DNA of 64,000 nt from a bacterium 336/3 (GTDB taxonomy: Bacteria; Bacteroidota; Bacteroidia; Cytophagales; Thermonemataceae). A program made the position numbers and the translations under genes. Positions within the stretch are counted from its first letter, which is position 1, and each line of letters begins with the position of its first letter. Of the stretch, positions 9,409 through 18,024 are shown piece after piece. The notes beneath the pieces are model-generated. The model saw nothing but the letters and a program-made list of their open reading frames with translations, searched no databases and was not told the DNA's origin. The stretch covers positions 2,246,586 through 2,310,585 of the forward strand of contig LJIE01000001.1 of assembly GCA_001281695.1 (NCBI GenBank), given 5' to 3'.

Positions 9409-9915
9409 ATGAAAACAGGCGAAGGAGGCATCATTATCACCAAATTAGATGATTTGCTCAACTGGGCAAGGCTATCATCTTTATTTCCAATGGGTTTTGG
9501 GCTGGCTTGTTGTGCCATAGAAATGATGGCAGCGTACAGTTCCAACTACGATTTGGATAGATTTGGGGTTATTCCAAGGGTTTCACCTCGTCAGTCTGAT
9601 GTGATGATAGTGGCTGGAACAGTTACATTTAAAATGGCAGACCGTATCAAAAGACTTTATGAACAAATGCCTGAACCCCGTTATGTAATTTCTATGGGAA
9701 GTTGCTCAAACTGTGGAGGACCTTACTGGGAGCATGGCTATCACGTTGTTAAGGGCGTGGATAGAATTATTCCTGTAGATGTGTATGTACCAGGTTGCCC
9801 ACCACGTCCCGAAGCCCTGATAGGAGGGTTTTTAGAACTCCAGAAAATAATCCAAAAAGAATCCTTATTTGCTCCAAAGGCTGTTCAAGCAATTTTAGAG
9901 AAAGAGAATGTATAA
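9409..9915 (+). CDS. nuoB: NADH-quinone oxidoreductase subunit B
   Basis: 168 residues. NuoB carries iron-sulfur cluster N2 at the junction of complex I with quinone, on the cytoplasmic side of the inner membrane. The N2 ligands are visible: tandem C34-C35 in [11 protein letters not shown]99 in GSCSNCGG and C130 in [35 protein letters not shown] and the [11 protein letters not shown] wording match Bacteroidota NuoB closely. In most genomes nuoB sits between nuoA and nuoC; here neither is present, the neighbours being a small unknown gene and a convergent tspO. A second nuoB within a nuo operon elsewhere is possible. Confidence 0.92.
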   Translation: MKTGEGGIIITKLDDLLNWARLSSLFPMGFGLACCAIEMMAAYSSNYDLDRFGVIPRVSPRQSDVMIVAGTVTFKMADRIKRLYEQMPEPRYVISMGSCSNCGGPYWEHGYHVVKGVDRIIPVDVYVPGCPPRPEALIGGFLELQKIIQKESLFAPKAVQAILEKENV

Positions 9916-9923
9916 ATTAATAC

Positions 9924-10397
9924 TTAACTATTTAACTGCCAAATAGTTCCGTTGAGAACTGTTGCAAAACTTACCCAAATCAAATAAGGAATGAGTAAAA
10001 TCCCTGCAACCTTCTTGATTTGGTAAAAATGATAAATTGTAGCGACTATCATTATGAGCATGATAAGGATTTCTACAAAAGCCCATCCAACTTGATGAAA
10101 ATTAAAAAAAATAACAGACCAACAAAGATTTAGCACAAATTGAATTAAAAATAATGTAACAGCCTTTTTTTGAAGAAAGTGCTTGTTGTGCCAAACAATA
10201 CCCAAAGCAATACCCATACAAATATATAAGACTGTCCAAACAGGACCAAAAAGCCAGTTGGGTGGATTCCAAGAAGGTTTATTGATGAAAACATACCAAT
10301 TTTGGATGGATTCGGTGGTGCTGAAACCACTGGCAATGCCTAAGGTTAAACAAAGAATTGCACAAAGAAAAGCTTTAAAAAATAGAGATTGTGTCAT
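9924..10397 (-). CDS. tspO: TspO/MBR family membrane protein
   Basis: About 157 residues from the ATG at 10397 (an in-frame ATG at 10427 would add ten less hydrophobic residues). Five hydrophobic segments with the family hallmarks KPSWNPPNWLFGPVWTVLY in loop/TM2, LNLCWSVIFF in TM3, and LIPYLIWVSFATVLNGTIWQLN in TM5. TspO proteins bind porphyrins and sterol-like ligands and are linked to tetrapyrrole or stress regulation; the exact role in this organism is unknown. The gene lies between nuoB (convergent, 8 bp) and a secreted-protein gene upstream on the same strand. Confidence 0.92.
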   Translation of the reverse strand: MTQSLFFKAFLCAILCLTLGIASGFSTTESIQNWYVFINKPSWNPPNWLFGPVWTVLYICMGIALGIVWHNKHFLQKKAVTLFLIQFVLNLCWSVIFFNFHQVGWAFVEILIMLIMIVATIYHFYQIKKVAGILLIPYLIWVSFATVLNGTIWQLNS

Positions 10398-10452
10398 GGA
10401 AAAATTCAAACTTTCCAATTTAAACAATACTCATCTCAAAATGTTTGAAGAT

Positions 10453-11979
10453 TTATCGAATTAGTAATACACTTCCTGCCTTTTGGGAAAAGGACGAACC
10501 ATCAGAAAATCTGCCCACCAATGTCCACACATATACATCACTGGGCATGGGTTTACCCTGAAATGTACCATCCCAGCCTCTATTAAGAGCATCCGAAAGG
10601 TTTTGTGTTCTATAAAGGAGCTTTCCTTGAGAGTCATAAATACTCCAATCTACTTCAGTAATATTTTTTCCTTTTATTCTCAATAAATCATGAATACCAT
10701 CATCATTAGGCGAAAATAGGGATGGAATAAACAAATCTTTTTCTCCATTATCTGCTTTTAAACAGACTGTTTTTTGAGTGCTACAACCCACATTATTGGT
10801 GATAGTTACAGTATAGCAAAGAGAATCACTATCTACATAAACTAATGGATTTGCTATATTAGGGTTTGAAAGTCCATCAGTAGGTAACCAACTATATATT
10901 TCTCCACCATTGGCTTCTAATTGTACATAAGTACCCTTACCAACACGCATTTCGGGCAAAGGCAAAGTACTATTGGGTGTAGGCTTGATAGTGATATTGA
11001 TAGGTGTTCTCTCATAACTCAAACAACCATTAGAGAAAACACAGACATAATAAGTTGTAGAATTTTCTATACTGGTAGTAAACTCGCTACTATCAACAGG
11101 TTGTCCTGCTTCATTAGAAATAGGTTCACCACCTGTGGCAGTTTTGTACCATCGGTATTGTACACGCTCTCTATTGTAAGAAGCTTTTAACGTAACTTTT
11201 CCTAAACCACATTTTTCTACATGGTTTGCTAAAGCTTTATCTTCGGATGTTCTGAAAGTCCAAGTATTAGCATCATAAATGCCTTCATAAACGCTTCCTC
11301 CTGCACCTATAAAACTCACAGGGTCTATAAGTATATAGTATTCTGTGGATGGAAGAAAAGGTTTATTAGTAGTAAAAGTAATAGTATTGGTATTATTGGC
11401 AACAACTTGATTGGAGTTTACATATATTTTGTCATGTAAAATACCATTATTCTTTGCGTAGATAGAGATTTTTCCGACAAAACTTGAATTGATACTTACA
11501 TTGCCTGATACACCTATCTGAAAAGAACTTTGCTTAATGGATATACAGGAGCTATTGTTTGTAGGATTAAAAGACTGATTCATAATGAGGCCATTAGCTG
11601 TTGTAAAACGCCATTCTGTATTGGAATTAAAACCAATAAAAGGCTCACTACTCAAATTTTTGAATACACCAGAAAGAATTTTTACAAAAATTACCTGATT
11701 GGTTGATAACATAGAAGGCAGTATAATCACAGCCTTATTATTTATAATTTCTACACAAGTACAACTAACAGGGATACTAAAAATCAGATTATTACTTGAG
11801 CCATCATAGACAGAAATATTACCTATTCCTTTTTGAATAGGTTCATTGAAATAAATTTGTAAACGAGTATTGGTTGGCACTTGGGTAGCTCCTCTACGAG
11901 GTAATAATAGTGTATCAGTAGGAGTTGCCCACAATGAAATAGAAAATAAAAATAAGAAGATATAAAATATAATTTTCAT
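10453..11979 (-). CDS. Secreted Ig-like protein with type IX secretion (gliding) C-terminal domain
   Basis: 508 residues from ATG 11979, chosen because MKIIFYIFLFLFSISLWA gives a clean signal peptide. Domains in order: a Big_5-type Ig-like domain (about 25-130, TLLLPRRGATQVPTNTRLQIYFNEPI), a second similar beta domain (about 150-245), an Ig-like domain with paired cysteines (about 255-335, QYRWYKTATGG), a PKD/Ig-like domain (about 340-410, YSWLPTDGLSNPNIANP), and a C-terminal gliding-motility-associated domain (about 418-508, PSLFSPNDDGIHDLLRIKG to PSDVYVWTLVG). The last is the type B sorting signal that directs export and surface attachment through the type IX system. Probably a surface adhesin-like protein. 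Confidence 0.88.
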   Translation of the reverse strand: MKIIFYIFLFLFSISLWATPTDTLLLPRRGATQVPTNTRLQIYFNEPIQKGIGNISVYDGSSNNLIFSIPVSCTCVEIINNKAVIILPSMLSTNQVIFVKILSGVFKNLSSEPFIGFNSNTEWRFTTANGLIMNQSFNPTNNSSCISIKQSSFQIGVSGNVSINSSFVGKISIYAKNNGILHDKIYVNSNQVVANNTNTITFTTNKPFLPSTEYYILIDPVSFIGAGGSVYEGIYDANTWTFRTSEDKALANHVEKCGLGKVTLKASYNRERVQYRWYKTATGGEPISNEAGQPVDSSEFTTSIENSTTYYVCVFSNGCLSYERTPINITIKPTPNSTLPLPEMRVGKGTYVQLEANGGEIYSWLPTDGLSNPNIANPLVYVDSDSLCYTVTITNNVGCSTQKTVCLKADNGEKDLFIPSLFSPNDDGIHDLLRIKGKNITEVDWSIYDSQGKLLYRTQNLSDALNRGWDGTFQGKPMPSDVYVWTLVGRFSDGSSFSQKAGSVLLIR

Positions 11980-12079
11980 GCAAACCAATTGAATTTATTA
12001 TAAATACTCTGCAAATAAAAAAGGTAGCCAAAAAATACAAAATTTTCTTGACAAGAATTTATATTTGTTTGTAATAAAT

Positions 12080-12109
12080 AAAAAAGGACTCAATTTTGAG
12101 TCCTTTTTT
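12080..12109. terminator. Bidirectional terminator, permease side
   Basis: Stem AAAAAGGACTCA (12081-12092) / TGAGTCCTTTTTT (12097-12109) with an ATTT loop. It lies just downstream of the permease gene on the minus strand, whose U-tract it provides; A and T runs on both sides let it work on either strand. Confidence 0.85.
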
Positions 12110-12126
12110 ATTATGATAATTTATAT

Positions 12127-13593
12127 CTATACATTCTTTTCTAAATGGCTATTACGTTTTCCATAAGCAAAATATACCAACACACCAACTACAAGCCAAC
12201 CAGTAGCTAATTTTTGAGCTAAAGGATTCAGATTTACAATCAAGAACACATTTGTTAAAATACCTAAAACAGCAATCACGGGTAAGGCAGGTACTTTAAA
12301 GCCACGTTCTAATTGTGGTTCACGTATACGAAGTAACCATACAGCACCACAAACCATTGCGAAAGCAAACAAAGTTCCAAAGCTTGTCATATCACCCAAA
12401 ACAGAAATTGGAGTAAATGCTGCTACAACAGAAACTACTAAACCTACCAAAAGTGTACTTTTGTAAGGTGTTTTGAACTTTTCATGAATTTCTTTGAAAA
12501 AATTAGGTAATAAACCATCTTTTGCCATACCCAAGAAAATTCTTGTTTGTCCAAGCATCATTACAAGCATTACTGAAATAAGACCTGCTGTTGCAGCGGC
12601 TGTAACAATATACATAGCCCAAGGTTTACCAGCCTTATCAAAAGCAGCAGCTACAGGGGCTTTCAAAGCATCGCCTACAATGTCTTTTTCATAGTGCATC
12701 ATACCTGTAAGCACCAAAGAAACAGCAATATACAATACTGTACAAATGAGTAATGAAGCAATAATTGCAAAGGGTATATCTTTCTTAGGATTGATAGCTT
12801 CACCTGCTTGCGTAGAAACGGCATCAAAACCAATATAAGCAAAGAAAATTGCAGCTGCTCCACCAAAAATACCCCCAATACCATACGCAGAATGTGGTTT
12901 GCCATCTTCTCCAATAATCTCTTTTGCATCAGGAATGAAAGGAGTCCAGTTCTCAGGAACAATAGAAAACATTCCAACAAAAATTACAAATAATACAGCA
13001 GCTACTTTCAATACCACAATAAGATTATTTGCACTTGCAGCTTCTTTGATACCCTTTACTAAAATAGATGTAACAACCCAAACAATCAGGAATGCAGGTA
13101 AATTCACAGAGAATCCTGTCTCTCCTAATTTTGAATATGACATTGGGTCATTGGTGAGATAAGGAGGTAAAGTAATACTAAATAGTTTTAATAGTTTACT
13201 AAAATATCCTGACCAACTGACTGCCACCGTCATAGCTCCCATACCATACTCCAAAATAAGTCCCCAACCAATCAGCCAAGCAAACAACTCTCCAACAGTA
13301 CCATACGCATATGCATAAGCAGAGCCCTCAACAGGCAACATGGAAGCAAACTCAGCATAACAAAGTGCAGCAAAAATACAAGCTATACCAGCTACCACAA
13401 AAGATAAAGCCAAGGCTGGTCCTGCATGGTAGTGAGCAGCCGTACCCGTAAGTACAAAGATACCACCACCAATAATAGCACCGATACCAATGGCTGTTAA
13501 ACTCCATTTGCCTAATACTCTATTGAGGTTACTTTTTTTCATATCAGCTTCAAAAGCACTGATAGGTTTTTTTCTCCAAATCGATTGAGACAT
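12127..13593 (-). CDS. APC-family amino acid permease (cationic-type)
   Basis: 488 residues with about 12-14 transmembrane segments in the inner membrane. The N-terminal substrate motif GIGAIIGGGIFVLTGTAAHYHAGPA (near 35-60) and FFAYIGFDAVSTQAGEAINPKKDIP (near 255) are typical of the YfnA/CAT (cationic amino acid transporter) branch of the APC superfamily, which imports amino acids by proton-coupled transport. The specific substrate cannot be read from sequence. Its 5' leader holds a perfect 10-bp inverted repeat (13638-13659). The gene is divergent from pth. Confidence 0.88.
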   Translation of the reverse strand: MSQSIWRKKPISAFEADMKKSNLNRVLGKWSLTAIGIGAIIGGGIFVLTGTAAHYHAGPALALSFVVAGIACIFAALCYAEFASMLPVEGSAYAYAYGTVGELFAWLIGWGLILEYGMGAMTVAVSWSGYFSKLLKLFSITLPPYLTNDPMSYSKLGETGFSVNLPAFLIVWVVTSILVKGIKEAASANNLIVVLKVAAVLFVIFVGMFSIVPENWTPFIPDAKEIIGEDGKPHSAYGIGGIFGGAAAIFFAYIGFDAVSTQAGEAINPKKDIPFAIIASLLICTVLYIAVSLVLTGMMHYEKDIVGDALKAPVAAAFDKAGKPWAMYIVTAAATAGLISVMLVMMLGQTRIFLGMAKDGLLPNFFKEIHEKFKTPYKSTLLVGLVVSVVAAFTPISVLGDMTSFGTLFAFAMVCGAVWLLRIREPQLERGFKVPALPVIAVLGILTNVFLIVNLNPLAQKLATGWLVVGVLVYFAYGKRNSHLEKNV

Positions 13594-13637
13594 TACTACA
13601 AAATTTTATTATGAAAACTAAAACAATTAAACATAAA

Positions 13638-13659
13638 AATTGGGAGATGTCTCCCAATT
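13638..13659. promoter_or_regulatory. Perfect palindrome upstream of permease
   Basis: AATTGGGAGA (13638-13647), 2-nt centre, TCTCCCAATT (13650-13659). It lies 45 bp upstream of the permease ATG at 13593. It could be an operator; with only two spacer bases and no strong T-run it is a poor terminator. Confidence 0.45.
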
Positions 13660-13753
13660 GAGGATGCAATTTAAAGAGTTTTGAAAAAATAATAGTATTT
13701 TTTAAAACTTTTTTTGGATTTTTTCATTCTCGTCAATTTTTTGAGAACAATAC

Positions 13754-13784
13754 TTGTTATAAAAGCAGGAAAAACATAGCTTGC
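13754..13784 (+). promoter_or_regulatory. Candidate promoter of pth
   Basis: TTG at 13754-13756, 20 nt, then TAGCTTGC at 13777-13784, close to the Bacteroidota TTG-N20-TAnnTTTG form. A start near 13791 would leave a 24-nt leader before the pth ATG. Confidence 0.5.
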
Positions 13785-13814
13785 AACTTTTTAGATTTTT
13801 GAGATACAAAAACT

Positions 13815-14375
13815 ATGAAGTATTTAATCGTAGGTTTGGGAAATATAGGTGCTGAATATGCCCATACACGGCATAATATAGGCTTTATGGTGGTGGATGC
13901 TCTTGCCAAAACGAAAGATGTTACTTTTCAGACTGGACGTTTGGCAGATGTGGTGGATTTTAAACACAAAGGAAAACATATTTATTTAGTGAAACCCTCC
14001 ACATACATGAACCTAAGTGGCAAGACTGTAAATTATTGGATGCAAGAATTAAAAGTACCTTTAGAGCAAATTTTGGTAATTACAGATGATTTGGCTCTGC
14101 CATTTGGAAAATTACGCTTGAGAGCCAAAGGCTCTGATGGAGGACATAACGGCTTAAAAAGCATTCAAGCAACTATCAATAGCCAAGATTATGCTCGTTT
14201 ACGTATGGGGGTAGGAAGCGATTTCCCAAAAGGAGCTCAAGCAGACTATGTTTTAAGCCCGTTTAATGAAGATGAACAAAAAGATTTAGAAAAAATATTA
14301 GAAACTGCCTCTAATGCTGTACTGAGTTTTTGTTTAGAAGGGGTCAGCAATGCCATGAATAAATTTAATAAATAA
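13815..14375 (+). CDS. pth: Peptidyl-tRNA hydrolase
   Basis: 186 residues, normal length. Cleaves the ester bond of peptidyl-tRNA released from stalled ribosomes, recycling tRNA in the cytosol. Active-site residues are visible: N10 in VGLGNIGAEY, the catalytic H20 in THRHNIGF context, and the aspartate in ITDDLALPFGKLRLRAKGSDGGHNGLKSI around residues 92-115; STYMNLSG near 66-73 is also diagnostic. It is followed at 34 bp by gldA on the same strand, so the two may share transcripts. Confidence 0.96.
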   Translation: MKYLIVGLGNIGAEYAHTRHNIGFMVVDALAKTKDVTFQTGRLADVVDFKHKGKHIYLVKPSTYMNLSGKTVNYWMQELKVPLEQILVITDDLALPFGKLRLRAKGSDGGHNGLKSIQATINSQDYARLRMGVGSDFPKGAQADYVLSPFNEDEQKDLEKILETASNAVLSFCLEGVSNAMNKFNK

Positions 14376-14409
14376 AAAAGAGGGAAGAGGAAGTAACATA
14401 AATTCACTT

Positions 14410-15327
14410 ATGATAAGCGTCAAAAATCTTACTAAAATATACAACAAGCAAAAAGCAGTTGATAATATCAGTTTTGAGGCTGAAACAGGGAAAATTGTAG
14501 GCTTTTTGGGACCTAATGGAGCAGGTAAATCAACGACCATGAAAATAGCTACAGGCTATATTGCTGCAACATCTGGTACAATAGAAGTAGCTGGTTTTGA
14601 CGTAAATACACATATCAAAGAGGCTCAAAAGTGTATTGGGTATTTACCTGAACACAATCCGCTGTATTTAGATATGTATGTGAAGGAATATTTGAGTTTT
14701 ATTGGTAAAATTCATCAAATATCACAAAAGTTAGATACAAGGATTGCAGAAGTAGTAGAAATGTGTGGTTTGGGGCGTGAGCAACACAAAAAAATAGGAA
14801 TGCTCTCAAAAGGGTATAGACAAAGGGTTGGCTTGGCACAAGCTCTCATTCATAATCCTCCTGTTCTGATTTTAGATGAACCTACCACAGGACTCGACCC
14901 CAATCAGATTGTAGAAATTAGGCAACTAATTAAACAAGTGTCTGAAAATAAAACAATTATACTTTCTACACACATCATGCAAGAAGTACAAGCTATTTGT
15001 GATAAAGTAGTCATTATCCATCTAGGGAAAATTGTAGCGGATGCTCCTGTAGAAGAAATTAAAACATTATCTCAAAAAGAACGTATCTTGCGAGTGGAAT
15101 TTACAGAAAGTATTGATGTTGACACCTTAAATCAAAAAATACAAGGAATCAAAAGCTTGAAAGCTTTGAGTTCCACAATTTGGGAAATAAGAACTTTACA
15201 TGATAATGATATTCGAGCAGAAATATTTAAATTAGCAACGCAAGAAAACTGGACGATACTAGAAATAAAACAAGAAGAAAAAAACTTAGAAAATGTATTC
15301 AGAGAACTCACAGGAACCACTCTTTAA
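14410..15327 (+). CDS. gldA: Gliding-motility ABC transporter ATPase GldA
   Basis: 305 residues. ATPase subunit of an ABC-2 type exporter. Walker A GPNGAGKS at 34-41, signature LSKGY at 132-136, Walker B VLILDEP at 152-158 and switch histidine H188. The segment YLPEHNPLYLDMYVKEYL (78-95) is characteristic of GldA, the ATPase that with GldF and GldG is needed for gliding in Flavobacterium johnsoniae; the last 100 residues form the extra C-terminal domain of this subfamily. gldF and gldG are not adjacent, so the partners must lie elsewhere. Overlaps the next gene by 35 bp. Confidence 0.78.
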   Translation: MISVKNLTKIYNKQKAVDNISFEAETGKIVGFLGPNGAGKSTTMKIATGYIAATSGTIEVAGFDVNTHIKEAQKCIGYLPEHNPLYLDMYVKEYLSFIGKIHQISQKLDTRIAEVVEMCGLGREQHKKIGMLSKGYRQRVGLAQALIHNPPVLILDEPTTGLDPNQIVEIRQLIKQVSENKTIILSTHIMQEVQAICDKVVIIHLGKIVADAPVEEIKTLSQKERILRVEFTESIDVDTLNQKIQGIKSLKALSSTIWEIRTLHDNDIRAEIFKLATQENWTILEIKQEEKNLENVFRELTGTTL

Positions 15328-16162
15328 ACAAGAACTACAAATAGCTTCATCACACCATCATAAATCTATTGGAATGGATATTCGCTTAGTTTTAGATGAT
15401 GAAACTAAGCCACTTGTGATTTTTGTACACGGATTTAAAGGATTTAAAGATTGGGGACATTTTAATTTGATAGCAGATGAATTTGCTCGCAACGGATTTA
15501 TTTTTGCCAAAATTAATCTTTCTCATAATGGCACTTCACCTACGGATAAACGAAATTTTGTAGATTTAGAAGCCTTTGGACATCAGACTTTTTCCAAAGA
15601 CTTACATGATATTGATGATGCTATTAATTATTTCTTTTCAGAGGATTACTTGTTCAAGGCGAATACAAATTTACAAGAATTGTATCTCGTTGGGCATAGT
15701 AGAGGAGGAGGACTTGTCATACTAAAGGCATCGGAAGATAGTCGTGTGAAGAAAGTAACAACTTGGGCTTCTATTAGTGAGAGTGGATTCTTATTCAATA
15801 AAGAACGTATTGAAGAAATTGAAAGAAATGGAGTAATTTATATTGAAAATGCTCGTACAAAACAAAATATGCCTATTTACAGGGAAGTTTATGAAGACTT
15901 ACTCAGAAACTCTCAAAGGTTTGATATAAAACATAAAATTTCTAATCTACAGGTACCATTATTGCTAATACATGGTAAAAATGATACTTCTGTTTCTCCA
16001 AAAAGCTCCGAAAATCTCAAAGATTGGGCTAAAAATGCCACACTAATTCTTTTAGAAGATGCTGACCATACTTTTGGAGGCAAGGAACCTTATACAAATG
16101 ATTTATTGCCTGTTCACACAGATGAATTGGTAGATGAAACCATTGCCTTCTTTAAAGGGTAA
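15293..16162 (+). CDS. Alpha/beta hydrolase
   Basis: 289 residues, cytosolic (no signal). Classic alpha/beta hydrolase: oxyanion motif FVHGFKGFKDWGHF at about 44-57, nucleophile elbow GHSRGG with S136, acid D231 in IHGKNDTSVSP and H259 in LEDADHTFGG. Family members include dienelactone-hydrolase-like esterases; the substrate is unknown. The start overlaps the gldA coding end by 35 bp; the next ATG (15374) would remove part of the first beta strand, so 15293 is preferred. A strong terminator follows. Confidence 0.82.
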   Translation: MYSENSQEPLFKQELQIASSHHHKSIGMDIRLVLDDETKPLVIFVHGFKGFKDWGHFNLIADEFARNGFIFAKINLSHNGTSPTDKRNFVDLEAFGHQTFSKDLHDIDDAINYFFSEDYLFKANTNLQELYLVGHSRGGGLVILKASEDSRVKKVTTWASISESGFLFNKERIEEIERNGVIYIENARTKQNMPIYREVYEDLLRNSQRFDIKHKISNLQVPLLLIHGKNDTSVSPKSSENLKDWAKNATLILLEDADHTFGGKEPYTNDLLPVHTDELVDETIAFFKG

Positions 16163-16186
16163 ATGTAACAATATTAGAAAACTACT

Positions 16187-16230
16187 AAAAACGCTGTTGA
16201 GATTAATTCAACAGCGTTTTTGTTTTTTAA
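16187..16230 (+). terminator. Terminator after alpha/beta hydrolase
   Basis: 14-bp stem AAAAACGCTGTTGA (16187-16200) / TCAACAGCGTTTTT (16208-16221), loop GATTAAT, followed by GTTTTTTAA. Confidence 0.9.
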
Positions 16231-16557
16231 TAACTAAATTTTATTGCTAAAATAATATATCTTTGCTAAAATAATATATTTAATAAGAATAATATTCTAA
16301 TATTTAAAATTTTAACACAAAATTATTTGTTAATAATAAATTTTAATCAAATTTTATAAAGGTATAAGACTCTTTTCTGATTTTTGTTATTTATTTTAAT
16401 GACTTAAATTATAAAAATAATTAAAAAAATACTTGTAATTGTTTTATTATAATAGATATATAAATTACCAAAAATATACTTAAAATTATATTCTTCCAAG
16501 ATAAAATTTCAATTTTGGGATATGCAAATTAAAATCAATTTTAAAGTCATTCCCATT
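16231..16557. other. AT-rich leader of the carbon-uptake cluster
   Basis: No gene seen in this 327-bp stretch between the terminator and the porin-like gene. It holds a tandem 19-bp repeat (16244-16279), a small palindrome AGAAT-AAT-ATTCT (16286-16298) and otherwise simple AT-rich sequence. The promoter of the downstream genes should be here, but I see no clear TTG-N20-TAnnTTTG match. Confidence 0.5.
16244..16279. repeat. Two tandem copies of a 17-bp motif
   Basis: TTGCTAAAATAATATAT occurs at 16244-16260 and again, identically, at 16263-16279, a 19-bp period (nearly two helical turns). It lies about 280-315 bp upstream of the porin-like gene start and could be a paired protein-binding site. 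Confidence 0.6.
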
Positions 16558-17979
16558 ATGAAAAAGCTATTCCTCCTTCTTACATGGCTGATTGCAATAG
16601 GTTTAAGCCCTAAGGTAAATGCTCAGGGTTCTGAAATGTATGGCAAAGGTATTCGTATCAATTTAGATACAACAGGTAAACGTTATATACGTTTTATTAC
16701 TTGGCATCAGGTGTGGATGCGTTACATTGATAACAATCCTGGAACAACTGTAAACGGACTTCCTGAAGCAAGTACTTGGGACTTGGGTTTGCGTCGCTCT
16801 CGTTTTTTATGGTACACACAGATTTCACCTCGTTATTTAATACTTGCCCATATTGGTATCAATAACCAGACTTTTGTAAATGGAGGTGGTTCTGGAACAA
16901 CTGGAGTGGGAGGTTATGGGGTTGGTAAAAAACCACAACTATTTCTACATGACTTTTGGAATGAATATCAAGTAGTAAAAGATAAGCTGTATTTGGGTAC
17001 GGGTTTGCATTACTGGAATGGTGTAAGTCGTATGGCAAGTGCTAGTACATTGAATTTCTTGGCGATGGATGCTCCTATTTTCAACTGGCCTCTTATTGAA
17101 GAAACAGACCAATTTGCTCGTCAGTTTGGAATTTATGCAAAAGGAAAATTGCCAATTGGCAAAAAAAGTTTGGATTACAGAGTTTATCTCAATAAACCCT
17201 TTGCCACACCAACCCCTGATGCTACTATTCAGGCAACCCCTGAAAGAGCTTATGCCACAAATAATAATACAGGAGCTGTAGGGGGGTATTTTAGTTTTGA
17301 ATTGGCTGACAAAGAAAGCAATGTATTGCCATTCTTTGTAGGTACATATGTGGGTACAAAGAAAGTCATCAATGTTGGAGCAGGTTTTCATTTACACCCC
17401 AAAGCTACTAAAAGCTGGAATGCTACAGAAAGTCGTTTTGAAGGGCATGACATGCAACTTTTTGGCGTAGATTTTTTTGCGGATGTACCTCTCAATAAAG
17501 AAAAAGGAACAGCTTTTACAGGATATTTATTGTATCAAAATATGAATTTTGGAAAAAATTATATACGTTCCATTGGTATTATGAATGAAGGCTTACCAAC
17601 ACCTATTGGTTCTATTGGACAAGGTGGTGGAAATGCAGATTGGAGAATAGGAACAGGAAGCTTGATATATGGTGAAGCTGGATATTTATTACCAAAAAGT
17701 ACTTTGGGAAGCAAAGGAAAATTGCAAGTATTTGCCACAGGAACTTATAAAAATTTGGAGTATCTAGCTGACCCAGCTTTAACATATGGTGCTGGTTTTA
17801 ACTATTTTATTGATGGACATCATGCTAAAATATCTCTCAAATATCAAAGCAGATCTATTTATGAAGGAACATTTAATGCTGCAACAGGAGAGAAACCTAC
17901 GTTAAATGATAACTCTGACTTGGTAGGTGGTAGAAAACGCTTAGGCGAAGTAATCATACAAACCATGATTTATTTATAA
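16558..17979 (+). CDS. Porin-like outer-membrane protein
   Basis: 473 residues from ATG 16558; the ATG at 16522 is less likely because MKKLFLLLTWLIAIGLSPKVNAQ at 16558 is a clean signal peptide ending at AQ. The mature protein is rich in Gly, Tyr, Phe and Asn with alternating beta strands, e.g. RYIRFITWHQVWMRY, LGLRRSRFLWYTQISPRYLILAHIGIN, and ends in VIIQTMIYL, a typical C-terminal strand with hydrophobic last residue. This looks like an outer-membrane beta-barrel of the porin type. First gene of the block with an MHS transporter and acs, so it may admit small carboxylates; that is inferred from context only. Confidence 0.7.
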   Translation: MKKLFLLLTWLIAIGLSPKVNAQGSEMYGKGIRINLDTTGKRYIRFITWHQVWMRYIDNNPGTTVNGLPEASTWDLGLRRSRFLWYTQISPRYLILAHIGINNQTFVNGGGSGTTGVGGYGVGKKPQLFLHDFWNEYQVVKDKLYLGTGLHYWNGVSRMASASTLNFLAMDAPIFNWPLIEETDQFARQFGIYAKGKLPIGKKSLDYRVYLNKPFATPTPDATIQATPERAYATNNNTGAVGGYFSFELADKESNVLPFFVGTYVGTKKVINVGAGFHLHPKATKSWNATESRFEGHDMQLFGVDFFADVPLNKEKGTAFTGYLLYQNMNFGKNYIRSIGIMNEGLPTPIGSIGQGGGNADWRIGTGSLIYGEAGYLLPKSTLGSKGKLQVFATGTYKNLEYLADPALTYGAGFNYFIDGHHAKISLKYQSRSIYEGTFNAATGEKPTLNDNSDLVGGRKRLGEVIIQTMIYL

Positions 17980-18024
17980 AATAAAGCTCAAATATTAAAA
18001 ATCAACTTTTTAAAATTATATTTT

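Noticed and set aside
12899-13162. Plus-strand open frame inside the permease gene
   Set aside because: It lies wholly antisense to the well-supported permease and has no recognisable protein features.
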